Below are positions 16,588 through 25,529 of a DNA stretch of 55,640 nt, piece by piece. How positions within the stretch are numbered: the first letter of the stretch is position 1; each line of letters begins with the position of its first letter. The stretch is taken from the IMG/VR virus record IMGVR_UViG_3300027847_002824, positions 1 to 55,640 of that record, one strand, 5' to 3'. Under the pieces are notes generated by a model that was not told the DNA's origin, searched no databases, and was given only the letters and a program-made list of their open reading frames with translations. The translations under genes were made by a program, and so were the position numbers. Source of the DNA: a virus.

Positions 16588-17622
16588 ATGGCAGAATTTG
16601 GAAGTTTGAATTTGGAAGAGATGGCTGGCGAAGACACTCGGCTTAGCACATCAGGTGGCGGGAATAACTTTCTCGACCAGTTTGTGCCAATGCCCGATGT
16701 TAAGCCGGGACAAAGCGGATCGGTATCAATCCGAATCCTTCCTCCGCAAAAAGGTGGCCGATTGTTTCAATACAATCGAGTACACACAATGAATGGTCGA
16801 AAGGTGCATTGCCCTCGACCTCTAGCCAACGGCAAGTGGGATCGCCAAGTTGCATGTCCCATTTGCGACTATTACAGTGGACTGTGGCGTCAATCTGATA
16901 AGCTTGACAAAGCTGGTCATGGTGCTGAAGCTGACAAGCTGAAGGACGAAGCCAGAGACATCAAGCCCGTCGAGCGTTACTATTACAACGCTATCGTTCG
17001 AAGCTTGACACTCGATGGTGAGACCAAAACAAATGTTGGTCCACGAATTCTGTCGGTCGGAAAGATTCTTCACAAGATGATCATCCGAGCAATTGTCGGT
17101 GACGACAATGACGCTGACTCCAAGCTCGGTAACATCACCGACTTGAAGAATGGATACGACTTCGTAATTCGCAAGGAAGTTACTCCCGGCGAAGGATTCC
17201 CGAAGTACGACCGTTCTGCGTTTGCTCGTGCCACAACGGTAACGGGTGATCCAGCGGAAATCAAAGCTTGGGTCGAATCTCTTCATGACTTGACCAAGCT
17301 TCGTAATCCAAAGGATTTGGACGTTCTTGAAAAAGAACTTGCAATCCATCGTGGATTGATCGCTGACGAAAACGAAGGCTTCAATACTGAAGAGTTTGAT
17401 GCCAAGTGGAAGCAAGCAGCAAGCGACGAAGTTAATGAACTGATGGAGCACACTCCGGGCGGCGTTGCCGTTCCTGCGGATGTTCCAGCAGCAACTTCGG
17501 AAGCAGCAACTTCGGAAGCCACAGCAGCTTCGACTACCACAGAGACTCCAGAGGCACCTGCCGAGGATCTCAACATCGAGGACGATGACTTCCTCGCACA
17601 GTTGGACGAAATCAACAAGTAG
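16588..17622 (+). CDS. gp32-like single-stranded DNA-binding protein
   Basis: 344 residues. The zinc site of T4 gp32 (His-Cys-Cys-Cys) is matched by His66, Cys75, Cys90 and Cys93 (CPIC). The aromatic- and Arg-rich core (YYYNAIVRSL, KYDRSAFARATTV) fits its OB fold. The C-terminus is a long Ala/Thr/Glu linker followed by an acidic tail (EDLNIEDDDFLAQLDE), the part that binds replication partners in gp32. It coats ssDNA and organises UvsX/UvsY-type recombination. ATG 16588 has GAGGAG upstream. Its own promoter and terminator make it a single-gene unit, as expected for a protein needed in large amounts. Confidence 0.9.
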   Translation: MAEFGSLNLEEMAGEDTRLSTSGGGNNFLDQFVPMPDVKPGQSGSVSIRILPPQKGGRLFQYNRVHTMNGRKVHCPRPLANGKWDRQVACPICDYYSGLWRQSDKLDKAGHGAEADKLKDEARDIKPVERYYYNAIVRSLTLDGETKTNVGPRILSVGKILHKMIIRAIVGDDNDADSKLGNITDLKNGYDFVIRKEVTPGEGFPKYDRSAFARATTVTGDPAEIKAWVESLHDLTKLRNPKDLDVLEKELAIHRGLIADENEGFNTEEFDAKWKQAASDEVNELMEHTPGGVAVPADVPAATSEAATSEATAASTTTETPEAPAEDLNIEDDDFLAQLDEINK

Positions 17623-17645
17623 GAATAGCCTCTTGTTAATGTAAA

Positions 17646-17673
17646 GGGGCAGTGGTAACACTGCCCCTTTTTT
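17646..17673 (+). terminator. Rho-independent terminator
   Basis: Perfect GGGGCAGTG/CACTGCCCC stem with a GTAA tetraloop and six T's, ending the ssDNA-binding protein transcript. Confidence 0.96.
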
Positions 17674-17743
17674 CTTTTCACGAAGATGTAATTCATGAAG
17701 GGACAAAGATGACTTAAGAAGACTGAGTAGGGAGTTTGATGAG

Positions 17744-18958
17744 ATGGCTAAGGCTAAAAAGAAAGAAGTAGACAAGGCGGCACTTTTCGCCAAGATAGCT
17801 GCTGATACAGGTGGCGACGTAATCGGTAATTTAGACCCGATTCGATTTTTTATTGATACAGGCAATCTTGCCTTCAATTACACATGCTCTGGTAAATTCA
17901 TCGGTGGTGGAATTCCATCAGGTCGAATTACTGAAATGTACGGAGCATCTTCTTCGGGCAAATCTCTTTTTGCCGCCAACATTCTTCATGGATGTCAAAT
18001 GATGGATGGTTGGACGATATTGTTGGACTGCGAAAATGCAGCCAACAATGAGTTCATGGAGAGAGTCAGCGGCATTGACTCAAAGAGATTACTGCGACAC
18101 ACTCCTCCGACTCTGGAGAAAGTCTTCCGCACAGTTCACACTGTTACCAAACAGATTCGTGATGCGGAAGAGGCTAATGGTTTGGAACGCAAGCCGATCA
18201 CTTTTGTTTACGACTCAATTACTGTCTCGCCGTGTGAGCGTGAGTTGAAAGAAAATGATCTGCCCATGGACCATACTGATGCTGACTGGAAAAGAGTTGT
18301 AGGTCGCAAAGAGCAGCCCGGCGAGCGTGCCAAAATTTGTGGAGCAGAGTTGCGTAAGATCACTCCACTTTTGGAAAAACAGGATGTCACGCTTGTTATT
18401 CTTAATCAGGTTCGAGAGAAGATCGGAGTGATGTACGGATCACCTGAAACAACAGGTGGTGGCGGAAAAGCTCTTGAATTCTATGCTTCTTTGCGACTAA
18501 GATTGGCTGCAAAGAAGAAGATCGAAAACAAGGCACTTGATATGTTCTCTGGCATCAATATGCAAGTTAAGAATGTCAAGAACCGAACCTTCCGACCCTT
18601 TGTAGTTTCTGAAGATATCAAACTGTATTTTGATAATGGCATTGATCCACTCAGTGGAGTTCTGTCTTGTTTGCGACAAGATGGAAGAATTATTTTGAGT
18701 GGACAGGGCAATTACAAAGTTGCAGATGAGTATCTTCCAGACAATCAAACGGAATACAAGTTTAGGGCAAAGAAAGTAGACAACACGGTTAAACCAGAAG
18801 TTCTCTACGATTGCCCAAAGCTTGTTGACTGTGAGACAACAGAGGAAGTTAAAGAATATCTGAGTCACTTTACTACTGGCATGGCAGCTTCGGCCAGTGG
18901 AGACTTTGAAGAGACCGATGTTTCTTTCGATGCGGATGGCAATCCGGTAACGGCTTAA
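17744..18958 (+). CDS. UvsX/RecA-family recombinase
   Basis: 404 residues. Walker A is GASSSGKS (67-74), with the strand-helix WTILLDCENAA after it. A Walker B-like ITFVYDSIT and VTLVILNQVREKIG (the DNA-binding loop region with Asn-Gln sensor) follow, and GGGGKALEFYASLRLRL matches the conserved RecA/UvsX segment. It forms filaments on ssDNA for strand exchange and starts recombination-dependent replication. Length and context (gp32-like and UvsY-like genes) favour UvsX over bacterial RecA. The C-terminal end is acidic. It overlaps a convergent minus-strand gene by 4 bases. Confidence 0.93.
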   Translation: MAKAKKKEVDKAALFAKIAADTGGDVIGNLDPIRFFIDTGNLAFNYTCSGKFIGGGIPSGRITEMYGASSSGKSLFAANILHGCQMMDGWTILLDCENAANNEFMERVSGIDSKRLLRHTPPTLEKVFRTVHTVTKQIRDAEEANGLERKPITFVYDSITVSPCERELKENDLPMDHTDADWKRVVGRKEQPGERAKICGAELRKITPLLEKQDVTLVILNQVREKIGVMYGSPETTGGGGKALEFYASLRLRLAAKKKIENKALDMFSGINMQVKNVKNRTFRPFVVSEDIKLYFDNGIDPLSGVLSCLRQDGRIILSGQGNYKVADEYLPDNQTEYKFRAKKVDNTVKPEVLYDCPKLVDCETTEEVKEYLSHFTTGMAASASGDFEETDVSFDADGNPVTA

Positions 18959-19221
18959 AAGCCTAGCGGAGCTTCATAGGGCAAGTGGTCAGGACTTTCC
19001 TCCACTTGCCCTTCTTCGTTTAGCCACTCCATGATTTGATCATCGGAGAGTTCTGAGAAATATCGATCTCGAACTGTATCATGATCATATTCTTCGACGA
19101 CAATTAAGGTGCCGTCTTCTAGTCTTATTGTTACCGGTGTGGAGTTTATGATCAACTCATGTTCTGGTTGATCATGAGTTTGAAATAGATTGTTTAGGTA
19201 GCAACTGATTCTTTCAAACAA
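18955..19221 (-). CDS. Unknown small acidic protein
   Basis: 88 residues, acidic, from a TTG at 19221 with GGGG close upstream; no ATG is available in frame before the middle of the protein. It overlaps the preceding gene by 28 bases and its stop abuts the end of uvsX, so its position supports coding. It contains an 8-bp inverted repeat (AACTCATG...CATGAGTT at about 19153-19180). No family recognised. Confidence 0.55.
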   Translation of the reverse strand: MFERISCYLNNLFQTHDQPEHELIINSTPVTIRLEDGTLIVVEEYDHDTVRDRYFSELSDDQIMEWLNEEGQVEESPDHLPYEAPLGF

Positions 19222-19667
19222 TATTCCCCCGCACCGATTTTTTCGAAGGCGTGTCCTTCTCTTGTTAGTGCTTTTCTTATAGTTGCCATGTGATTACACA
19301 AACAGGCGTCAGTTACATTATAGTTCTTGTATTTTAGTTTTAGTTCTTTAAGAGACAGGGAATTTCCGCTTAGCAAACGACGTTGAATGAATTTGCTTAT
19401 TTTGGATGCGTCTCTAAGAATTGATTTTCTTGTCTTGTTTGTGCATGGATACAATTTTTCGACACTTGTGTATTCTGGGTTTTCATCATATTGAGGGTCA
19501 CATATAGCATTCGCTAAAGATTTGAGTTCCATTCGCTTTCCTTTAGCAATGACTTTGTGAATCTCAGCGTTGAATGTTTTGGCGTATTCAATAATTGATG
19601 GAAGATGTTTTTCGTATGTAAGGAATTTTCTGTTATCCCTTGTTTTAATAAGAAGGCAGTTTTGCAT
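19194..19667 (-). CDS. Putative winged-helix DNA-binding protein
   Basis: 157 residues. The C-terminal half (about 90-152) reads as a winged helix: ISKFIQRRLLSG, LSLKELKLKYKNYNVTDACL, then a basic recognition-like helix and a two-stranded wing ending GAGEYCL. The N-terminal half (LIKTRDNRKFLTYEKHL) is a compact domain of unknown role. A strong RBS (TAGGAGA) precedes ATG 19667, and a TATAAT box is on the minus strand about 40 bases upstream. It is divergent from the amidoligase gene and could regulate it; that is inference. Confidence 0.6.
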   Translation of the reverse strand: MQNCLLIKTRDNRKFLTYEKHLPSIIEYAKTFNAEIHKVIAKGKRMELKSLANAICDPQYDENPEYTSVEKLYPCTNKTRKSILRDASKISKFIQRRLLSGNSLSLKELKLKYKNYNVTDACLCNHMATIRKALTREGHAFEKIGAGEYCLKESVAT

Positions 19668-19687
19668 ATCGTTTCTCCTAAATGCAA

Positions 19688-19716
19688 TTGACAGATTCTT
19701 TAATTATATCTAAAAT
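19688..19716 (+). promoter_or_regulatory. Sigma70-like promoter (near-leaderless gene)
   Basis: TTGACA (19688-19693), 17-base spacer, TAAAAT (19711-19716). Transcription should begin at about 19722-19725, at the ATG of the amidoligase gene, so the mRNA may be leaderless. A minus-strand TATAAT overlaps the spacer for the divergent gene. Confidence 0.82.
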
Positions 19717-19724
19717 TACATGTT

Positions 19725-20738
19725 ATGGATAGCCCTTTATTTAGTTGCCAATCTTACAGAAGATTTGGCGTAGAGATTGAAATAAATACATTAGATGGTT
19801 CGGCCCGTAGGCCGGATACTGAAAATGGAGAAATACCTTTAGGTGCTGATGTATTGGCACATATAGTGCATAAAGCCACCAAAGAGAAGGTTGAAATACA
19901 ATCTTGGGATTATATTCATAATAACGCTGATTGGGTGATTAAGCACGATACAAGCTGTGGTATGGAGATAAATTCCCCTGTTCTAAAGGGGTGGACAGGA
20001 TTAAAGAAATTAGTCCGAGTTGCAGAAATGATTGGAAAATCATCTTTAGAAGCGGATAGAAGATGTTCTTTACACGTTCATATTAACATTTCTGATTTGT
20101 CAAAAGCTCAATTGGCCTCAGTTATTGCTTATTACATCAAGTGTGAGCATGTGTTGTTTGATTCCTTCCCTGATCATAGAAAGAATAACCGATACTGCCA
20201 GTTCTTGGGGATGAGCGACATGTTTTCCCATGATTATCTCATAAATGCGGACGACATCATACACAAAGTGTCTAGTACAAAATATTTTTCCTTGAACGCT
20301 TATCACTTTATGCGTGGAGGAGGATTCACAGATGATAATTCAAGAAGACTTTCTGTGGAAATTAGGATGGCAGAAAACACAGGTTGCGTAGACCCTTGCT
20401 TTATGAAAAATTGGATAAGATTGTTGTTGCATTTTTTTGATGTGACAAAAAATTTACCGGCACCTTATGATTATACAGAGGGAGACCCATGGTCAGGTCT
20501 TTTGTGGCTTGATACACGTGATGTTATGGCGTTATTGGGATTTGATAATGAGAGTCATTTGTCAGAGGGTCTTAAACAAGTTCGTAGTTGGTTCATAAAC
20601 AGATTGAGGGAAAACACGCTTTGTGATTTGCCCGGAATTTGGTCCAAGGCAGGACGTTACAAAAATTGGACTGATATACCAGATACATCCGAGGTGAAAG
20701 ATGAAGACTATCTCTATGGAAAAAGATACGTTGTCTGA
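19725..20738 (+). CDS. Amidoligase (COOH-NH2 ligase) family enzyme
   Basis: 337 residues. The family pattern is clear: RRFGVEIEIN at the start, then DWVIKHDTSCGMEINSPVL, then RCSLHVHINIS and later RRLSVEIRMAENTG. Amidoligases are glutamine-synthetase-fold enzymes that use ATP to join carboxyl and amino groups, modifying peptides or proteins or forming small amides; the substrate is unknown. It is almost leaderless, since the promoter places the RNA start at the ATG. The next gene overlaps it by 38 bases and is a natural candidate for partner or substrate. Confidence 0.8.
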   Translation: MDSPLFSCQSYRRFGVEIEINTLDGSARRPDTENGEIPLGADVLAHIVHKATKEKVEIQSWDYIHNNADWVIKHDTSCGMEINSPVLKGWTGLKKLVRVAEMIGKSSLEADRRCSLHVHINISDLSKAQLASVIAYYIKCEHVLFDSFPDHRKNNRYCQFLGMSDMFSHDYLINADDIIHKVSSTKYFSLNAYHFMRGGGFTDDNSRRLSVEIRMAENTGCVDPCFMKNWIRLLLHFFDVTKNLPAPYDYTEGDPWSGLLWLDTRDVMALLGFDNESHLSEGLKQVRSWFINRLRENTLCDLPGIWSKAGRYKNWTDIPDTSEVKDEDYLYGKRYVV

Positions 20739-21201
20739 TGATAACTCATATATAAATCAGATGACGAAACTATCAAAAACAATTAAAGACATGCGGTCTA
20801 TGGCGAGTACGCTAATTCCGTACACATACCCTAAAGCTGATTTCAAAGACGAGCAAGACGTTCTTTGCTTAAAGCAGAGAACTGTAACTATTGATGGATA
20901 TGAAGTCATTCTTTGTTACAGCGATGCTGAATACAAAGAATATATTTTGTCCTCTTTGCAAATACAGCCAGTTCAAGGTCCATTTCTTCCCTTCACCCTT
21001 ATTTGTAAATTAGGTAAGGAATTTTTTGGATACAAGAATGTTTCTTACATTGAATTTTTCAGAAATAATAAGAAGGTTTATTGTTGGACTATTAAGTCCC
21101 GAGAGGGGAGAAGATTATTCCCCGGAAAGAAAACAAAGTCAAGTTCTTATGAAGGATACAAATTTAGAATCCTTCACCCCGGTTCGGTAGATTTGTTTTG
21201 A
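20701..21201 (+). CDS. Unknown protein linked to the amidoligase
   Basis: 166 residues from ATG 20701, with GAGGTGAAAG just upstream. It overlaps the amidoligase gene by 38 bases in another frame. The sequence has an N-terminal helix and a strand-rich body with many Tyr, Phe and Lys. No family recognised. The overlap suggests cotranslation with the amidoligase. Confidence 0.7.
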   Translation: MKTISMEKDTLSDDNSYINQMTKLSKTIKDMRSMASTLIPYTYPKADFKDEQDVLCLKQRTVTIDGYEVILCYSDAEYKEYILSSLQIQPVQGPFLPFTLICKLGKEFFGYKNVSYIEFFRNNKKVYCWTIKSREGRRLFPGKKTKSSSYEGYKFRILHPGSVDLF

Positions 21202-21263
21202 TTTGCACTTCCTATTGGATAAATAGAGAAGACGACTCACTTCTTAAAAGCGAGGAAAAAGCA

Positions 21264-21569
21264 ATGAGCAACTCAAGACAAAAACTTCAGTACCTTATGA
21301 TCAAGCAGTTACTTAAACGGGGCACAGTCGAACTGATTTTGCCAGATGGAGTCACACTTGAAATTGGAATAACACAAGAAGACAAACTTGGCCAAGAAAA
21401 AAAAGAAGATGGCTATTGCTATGTTGTCGCATCCCGAGACGGAAAGTCTGTAATGTTAGACTCTTATAATTTAGGCTTGCAGTTTGAGCCAGAAGACAAT
21501 ACAATAATTTATGAAGATGAGATCATCGGAGAAGATGGTCAACTTATTCGTTCATTAGACGTTGTTTAA
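21264..21569 (+). CDS. Unknown small protein
   Basis: 101 residues. ATG 21264 has GAGGA 7 bases upstream; the frame extends upstream to a TTG without an RBS. The N-terminal helix is basic, followed by beta-rich acidic sequence (DGVTLEIGITQED). No family recognised. It ends 4 bases into a convergent minus-strand gene. Confidence 0.65.
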   Translation: MSNSRQKLQYLMIKQLLKRGTVELILPDGVTLEIGITQEDKLGQEKKEDGYCYVVASRDGKSVMLDSYNLGLQFEPEDNTIIYEDEIIGEDGQLIRSLDVV

Positions 21570-21904
21570 GAACTTTCAGGCACAAAATGAGTACCGTAAG
21601 ATTCTTTAAGTTCAAGCTTCCCAGATAAAGACAAGGAGCAAACGTGCGTACCAATAACTACGCCCTCATTTCTAGGCAGGGTGAATTCAATCCACGTTTC
21701 AAAATCTTTCTCGTTGACAACAAATTTCGTAACTGATATACGAAGATGATTGGGAGGTGTTTCTACTTGATGAACTACGTTGTACTCGGAGTCACGGGCA
21801 AATTCCATGGTCATGCGCATCATTTGCGATTGATCAAGGAACTGTGACCAATTGGCTTGGAGCAATAGCTCCAATTTTTCATTAACGATTAAGTTGCTTA
21901 CCAT
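21566..21904 (-). CDS. Unknown protein
   Basis: 112 residues with a helical first third and a strand-rich remainder. No motif recognised and no good RBS. It is convergent with the previous gene and divergent from the next, which fits a separate one-gene unit. Coding is supported by its exact fit between neighbours. Confidence 0.55.
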   Translation of the reverse strand: MVSNLIVNEKLELLLQANWSQFLDQSQMMRMTMEFARDSEYNVVHQVETPPNHLRISVTKFVVNEKDFETWIEFTLPRNEGVVIGTHVCSLSLSGKLELKESYGTHFVPESS

Positions 21905-21919
21905 AAAGAGGTAACACCG

Positions 21920-22192
21920 ATGAATACTAAAGATTTGAAACTCACTGTATCAGAGTATGTCAATACTCTTTCTGACGAAGAGGCAAGATGGTTGGCCGAT
22001 AGATTGCATGAAAGGCTATCTGGCGACCTGTCCGACGCATTAAAAATGATGAGTCGGAATAAACGCATGGACGCAGTTCTTTCGCTGGCAGGATCAGGAA
22101 ACGGATTGTTTGATTTGTGCGATGAGATTACGGAGGTATTGCGGCAAATTTGCAGAAAAAGAGGACTCATAAAAGGCCCCAGAGCGGCTTAA
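21920..22192 (+). CDS. Unknown helical protein
   Basis: 90 residues, predicted mostly helical, starting MNTKDLKLTVSEYVNTLSDE with AGAGGT 7 bases upstream. It has two cysteines near the end and a basic C-terminus. No family recognised. A terminator follows closely. Confidence 0.6.
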   Translation: MNTKDLKLTVSEYVNTLSDEEARWLADRLHERLSGDLSDALKMMSRNKRMDAVLSLAGSGNGLFDLCDEITEVLRQICRKRGLIKGPRAA

Positions 22193-22203
22193 ACTAAAAC
22201 TAA

Positions 22204-22242
22204 AACCAAAGCTGGGCTTCCTGTCCAGCTTTGGTTGTTTTA
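22204..22242 (+). terminator. Rho-independent terminator
   Basis: 12-bp perfect stem AACCAAAGCTGG/CCAGCTTTGGTT with a 9-base loop, then GTTTT. Confidence 0.88.
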
Positions 22243-22252
22243 TAGTACGAAG

Positions 22253-22435
22253 ATGAATACTGAAGTTAAGAGACTTACTGATCAACGTCTTCCATGGCAG
22301 AAGGAAGGTTACGTTGATCCTTTCGCTGAGTATGAGCGACTAAAATGTCAAGCATTTGGCGAGATAATTAAAGAGTTATTTCAAACGCTCAAACCCAAAA
22401 CCCCCAAAGTCAATTGGATAGAGGAAGGATTCTGA
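22253..22435 (+). CDS. Small protein with W-x-E-E-G-F tail
   Basis: 60 residues from ATG 22253. It ends in NWIEEGF, the tail shared with the proteins at 1397, 25254 and 25519, and also holds a variant inside (PWQKEGY near residue 17). The last codons, GAGGAAGGA, form the ribosome-binding site for the exonuclease gene that starts 2 bases after the stop. Function unknown. Confidence 0.6.
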   Translation: MNTEVKRLTDQRLPWQKEGYVDPFAEYERLKCQAFGEIIKELFQTLKPKTPKVNWIEEGF

Positions 22436-22436
22436 T

Positions 22437-23183
22437 ATGCAGTATGCAAGCATCGATATTGAGACACTTGGACTTGATCCAGATTACTGTGATGTGATTG
22501 AATTTGGGTGTGTTCTTGAAGACACCAAAGAGTTAAAGACTTTGGAAAAGCTTCCCAGCTTTCATTGTTATCTGACAAAGCCAAGGGATCGTTACCAAGG
22601 TGAAGTTTATGCAATGTGGATGCACTCCAAGAGCGGCATTTTTGAACGCATTGCAAAACGCACAGAAGGTTACAGTTATATTCCTCATGATCTTTTGGAT
22701 GAGGTGTTCGCCGAGTGGTTGCAAGATCAAGGTATTGAAGATAAACTGGTTGTGGCCGGAAAGAACTTCCAAGCTTTTGACATGCGATTCTTAAGACGTT
22801 TGGGTTTTGGAGTCAAAACTCAGATTCATCACAGAACTCTTGATCCCGGCAGCATGTATTTCGATCCAATGATTGATGATGTTCCTCCCGGTTTGGCAGA
22901 GTGTCTTAAACGTGCGGGAGTTGAAAAAACAGTAGAGCACACTGCTGTTGAAGATGCTGTTGATGTTGTTCGTTGCATACGAGCAAAGAGCGGCACACTT
23001 TATGAAAAAGTCCGCAACTGGTGTGTTTATGAAAGACTGCAAGACGAAGACCTTGGTTGTGTAGATGTGTTTGATAATGTAGAAGAAGCCAAGGAATATG
23101 TCTCTGAGAGAAGACTGATGCCTCTTGGTACAAGTTCTATGTTTACAATTGTGTCTCCTGAAGGACAGATAACTAAATTTTGA
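22437..23183 (+). CDS. DnaQ-type 3'-5' exonuclease
   Basis: 248 residues of the DEDDh exonuclease fold. Exo I is SIDIET (Asp7, Glu9), Exo II is GKNFQAFDMRFL, and Exo III is H-x4-D in HTAVEDA (His168, Asp173). Such enzymes remove 3' nucleotides from DNA or RNA using two metal ions. The window's family A polymerase appears to lack an active proofreading domain, so this protein may proofread in trans; nuclease repair or RNA turnover are alternatives. It is followed directly by the helicase gene with overlapping control signals. Confidence 0.85.
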   Translation: MQYASIDIETLGLDPDYCDVIEFGCVLEDTKELKTLEKLPSFHCYLTKPRDRYQGEVYAMWMHSKSGIFERIAKRTEGYSYIPHDLLDEVFAEWLQDQGIEDKLVVAGKNFQAFDMRFLRRLGFGVKTQIHHRTLDPGSMYFDPMIDDVPPGLAECLKRAGVEKTVEHTAVEDAVDVVRCIRAKSGTLYEKVRNWCVYERLQDEDLGCVDVFDNVEEAKEYVSERRLMPLGTSSMFTIVSPEGQITKF

Positions 23184-23191
23184 GGTTGAAG

Positions 23192-25261
23192 ATGCCCGAA
23201 GTAATTAGACTTGAAGACACAAATGATTTAATCCCAACTTCCAAATACAAGTATGGAAGTTGGGATTTTGATACTTTCAACCCTGTCCAAAGCAGGTTGA
23301 TGGAAACATACGATAGTGATGCAAATATTGCAATCGCTGCGGCCACCAGCGCAGGCAAGACAGTTTGTGCTGAGATGTATATGGCACATGAAGTTCGTGA
23401 GCGTGGCGGTAAGACGGTTTATGTAGGACCGCTTAAAGCGTTGGCCAGCGAAAAGGAACAAGACTGGACTGACAAGGCTCATCATTTCCACGACTTGGAT
23501 ATTTCTATTGTTACAGGAGATTATCGATTCACTGGGCAAAGAATCAAAGAGCTTGATCATACAGATATCATTGTTATGACTCCTGAAATGTTGGCGTCCA
23601 GATGCAGGAACAGCAGTTCTGATAAAAGTCGCTTTCTTTATGATGTTGGAACGGTTGTGTTTGATGAAAGTCATTTACTTACTGTTCCAAATCGTGGCGA
23701 TCACATTGAAGTAGCTCTCATGAAACTGGTTGAGATCAATCCGAACATCAGGATTGTGTTGTTGTCAGCCACCATGCCGAATGTACATGAAATTTGTGGG
23801 TGGACGTGTAAGCTTACAGGGCGTGATACACATTTTCTGGAATCTGATTATCGGCCTTGTCCTCTCAATGTCCATTATGAAACCTACTACGATGGTGATC
23901 GATATTACGATCAGAAAGAGGAAGAGAAAGTAAGCACTGCCATTAACATCATTGAGTATTACATCAAGGATAAGTTTCTTGTGTTTGTACACACGAAGAG
24001 AACTGGTCACTTGATGGTTAAGATGTTGGCAAACTATGGAGTCAAAGCTGAATTCCATAACGCCGATCTCAATAAAGACAAAAGACAAAAGCTTGAGAAG
24101 AAGTTCAAAGACGACAAAGACTTCAGGGTGATTGTGGCGACATCCACATTGGCATGGGGACTTAACCTTCCTGCTCGTCGTGTCATCGTTACAGGGCTAC
24201 ACAGAGGACTCACACAGGTTGAAAACTACGACATTCAACAAATGGTGGGCCGTGCTGGTCGTCCAAGGTTCGACCCTGTGGGAGATGCTTATATTCTGGT
24301 GCCGGAATCAGAGAAGAATGAACAGATCGCAAAGCTCAGAGTGAAATCGCCGATCAAGTCTACTCTTTTGGACTGGGTTGGTAAACCAGATTCACTTGTT
24401 GAGGATCGTCATTACAAAACATTAGCGTTTCATGTGGTCAGTGAAGTTCATCGTGGATACATTAAGACAAAAGAACAATTCCACATTTGGTATCGAAAGA
24501 GTTTGGCCCACTATCAGGATCATGAGTTTGATGATTCTGTTGTGGATAGAGTTCTGAAAATGCTTGAACAATATCGAGCAATCAAGGTTGAAGATGGCGA
24601 ATACAAATGCACGGCCCTTGGTACGATTGCATCAATGTTCTACTACAGCCCATTTGATGTCAGTGATTTGAAGAGAAATTTCCACAAGCTGTTTGAAAGC
24701 GGGAAACAGAGTGATGACTTTGCTATCGCTATGGCTATGGGAAATGTGGATTCATTTAGATGGAACATTGCCAACAAAGGCGAGAAGCTTGAGATGGATA
24801 GGTTTCGATCTAAGATTGAGCAGATGTATGGACAAGGTGCTTTTACAAATGGGTCGATTAAGATGGGATACGCTCATCTGCTTATGCTTCAGGGCAAGTT
24901 CAACATCCCAGCTTTTGCTGCTATTCAAGGCGGATTGAAAGTTGATTTAGAAAGAACCATGCAGGTAATCAATTCTATTGATGGCATGGCCAGTGGATGG
25001 AACAAGAAGGAGTGGTTCAAGGTTCTGAAGATGAGACTTCAATATGGAGTGCCAGAAAACATGGTATCTCTTTGTCAGATTCCAAATGTCGGACATGTCA
25101 GGGCCAATCGTTTGAAGAAGAAAGGCATTCATAAACTTGAAGACTTCTTGTCTTACAGCGAGGGCGACTTGATGAAGTTCATGAAGTGCAGCAAGAAGCT
25201 GGCCGAGGAAGCCTTAGAAGGGGCACGATTGATCGAGCTTAAAGAATCCATTGATGTCTAG
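23192..25261 (+). CDS. Superfamily 2 helicase, Hel308/Ski2-like
   Basis: 689 residues. Motifs in order are: AATSAGKT (Walker A), VYVGPLKALASEK (Ia), VFDESHLL (DExH), LLSATMPN (III), FVHTKRTGHLMV (IV), STLAWGLNLPARRVIV (V) and QMVGRAGRPRFD (VI). A winged-helix and ratchet region follow, and a C-terminal helix-hairpin-helix (PNVGHVRANRLKKKGIHKL). This matches Hel308/Ski2-like helicases, 3'-5' DNA or RNA translocases active at stalled forks, which are more usual in archaea and eukaryotes than in phages. ATG 23192 has GAGG upstream. Paired with the exonuclease, a repair or fork-processing role is likely. Confidence 0.88.
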   Translation: MPEVIRLEDTNDLIPTSKYKYGSWDFDTFNPVQSRLMETYDSDANIAIAAATSAGKTVCAEMYMAHEVRERGGKTVYVGPLKALASEKEQDWTDKAHHFHDLDISIVTGDYRFTGQRIKELDHTDIIVMTPEMLASRCRNSSSDKSRFLYDVGTVVFDESHLLTVPNRGDHIEVALMKLVEINPNIRIVLLSATMPNVHEICGWTCKLTGRDTHFLESDYRPCPLNVHYETYYDGDRYYDQKEEEKVSTAINIIEYYIKDKFLVFVHTKRTGHLMVKMLANYGVKAEFHNADLNKDKRQKLEKKFKDDKDFRVIVATSTLAWGLNLPARRVIVTGLHRGLTQVENYDIQQMVGRAGRPRFDPVGDAYILVPESEKNEQIAKLRVKSPIKSTLLDWVGKPDSLVEDRHYKTLAFHVVSEVHRGYIKTKEQFHIWYRKSLAHYQDHEFDDSVVDRVLKMLEQYRAIKVEDGEYKCTALGTIASMFYYSPFDVSDLKRNFHKLFESGKQSDDFAIAMAMGNVDSFRWNIANKGEKLEMDRFRSKIEQMYGQGAFTNGSIKMGYAHLLMLQGKFNIPAFAAIQGGLKVDLERTMQVINSIDGMASGWNKKEWFKVLKMRLQYGVPENMVSLCQIPNVGHVRANRLKKKGIHKLEDFLSYSEGDLMKFMKCSKKLAEEALEGARLIELKESIDV

Positions 25262-25529
25262 GTTTGTTCTGCAAATACAAGATGAGAGTGAAGGCCCGTG
25301 GTCGTTCACCGGCATGGGAGCAGATGATCTGACGACAATGGGCAGTATCATAAATGCTTATGATCCAGAGGGCACTGTTGCTTTACGTGTGTGGGACAGG
25401 CTTCTGGATCAGTCGGTGCTGACAGAAGCTCTGGACCTTATTCGCATGTATGAAAATGGCTGGGAAAATGGCAGGGAAGCTGCGGACACAGTTCCCATAA
25501 TCGTTGATTGGAAGCAGGATGGATTCTGA
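25254..25529 (+). CDS. Small protein with W-x-Q-D-G-F tail
   Basis: 91 residues; ATG 25254 lies inside the end of the helicase gene. It ends in DWKQDGF. It shares layout with the next protein (strand-rich front, then ALDLIRMYENG near residue 63 against ALRLIEKYG), so the two look like diverged duplicates. Function unknown. Confidence 0.62.
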   Translation: MSRFVLQIQDESEGPWSFTGMGADDLTTMGSIINAYDPEGTVALRVWDRLLDQSVLTEALDLIRMYENGWENGREAADTVPIIVDWKQDGF

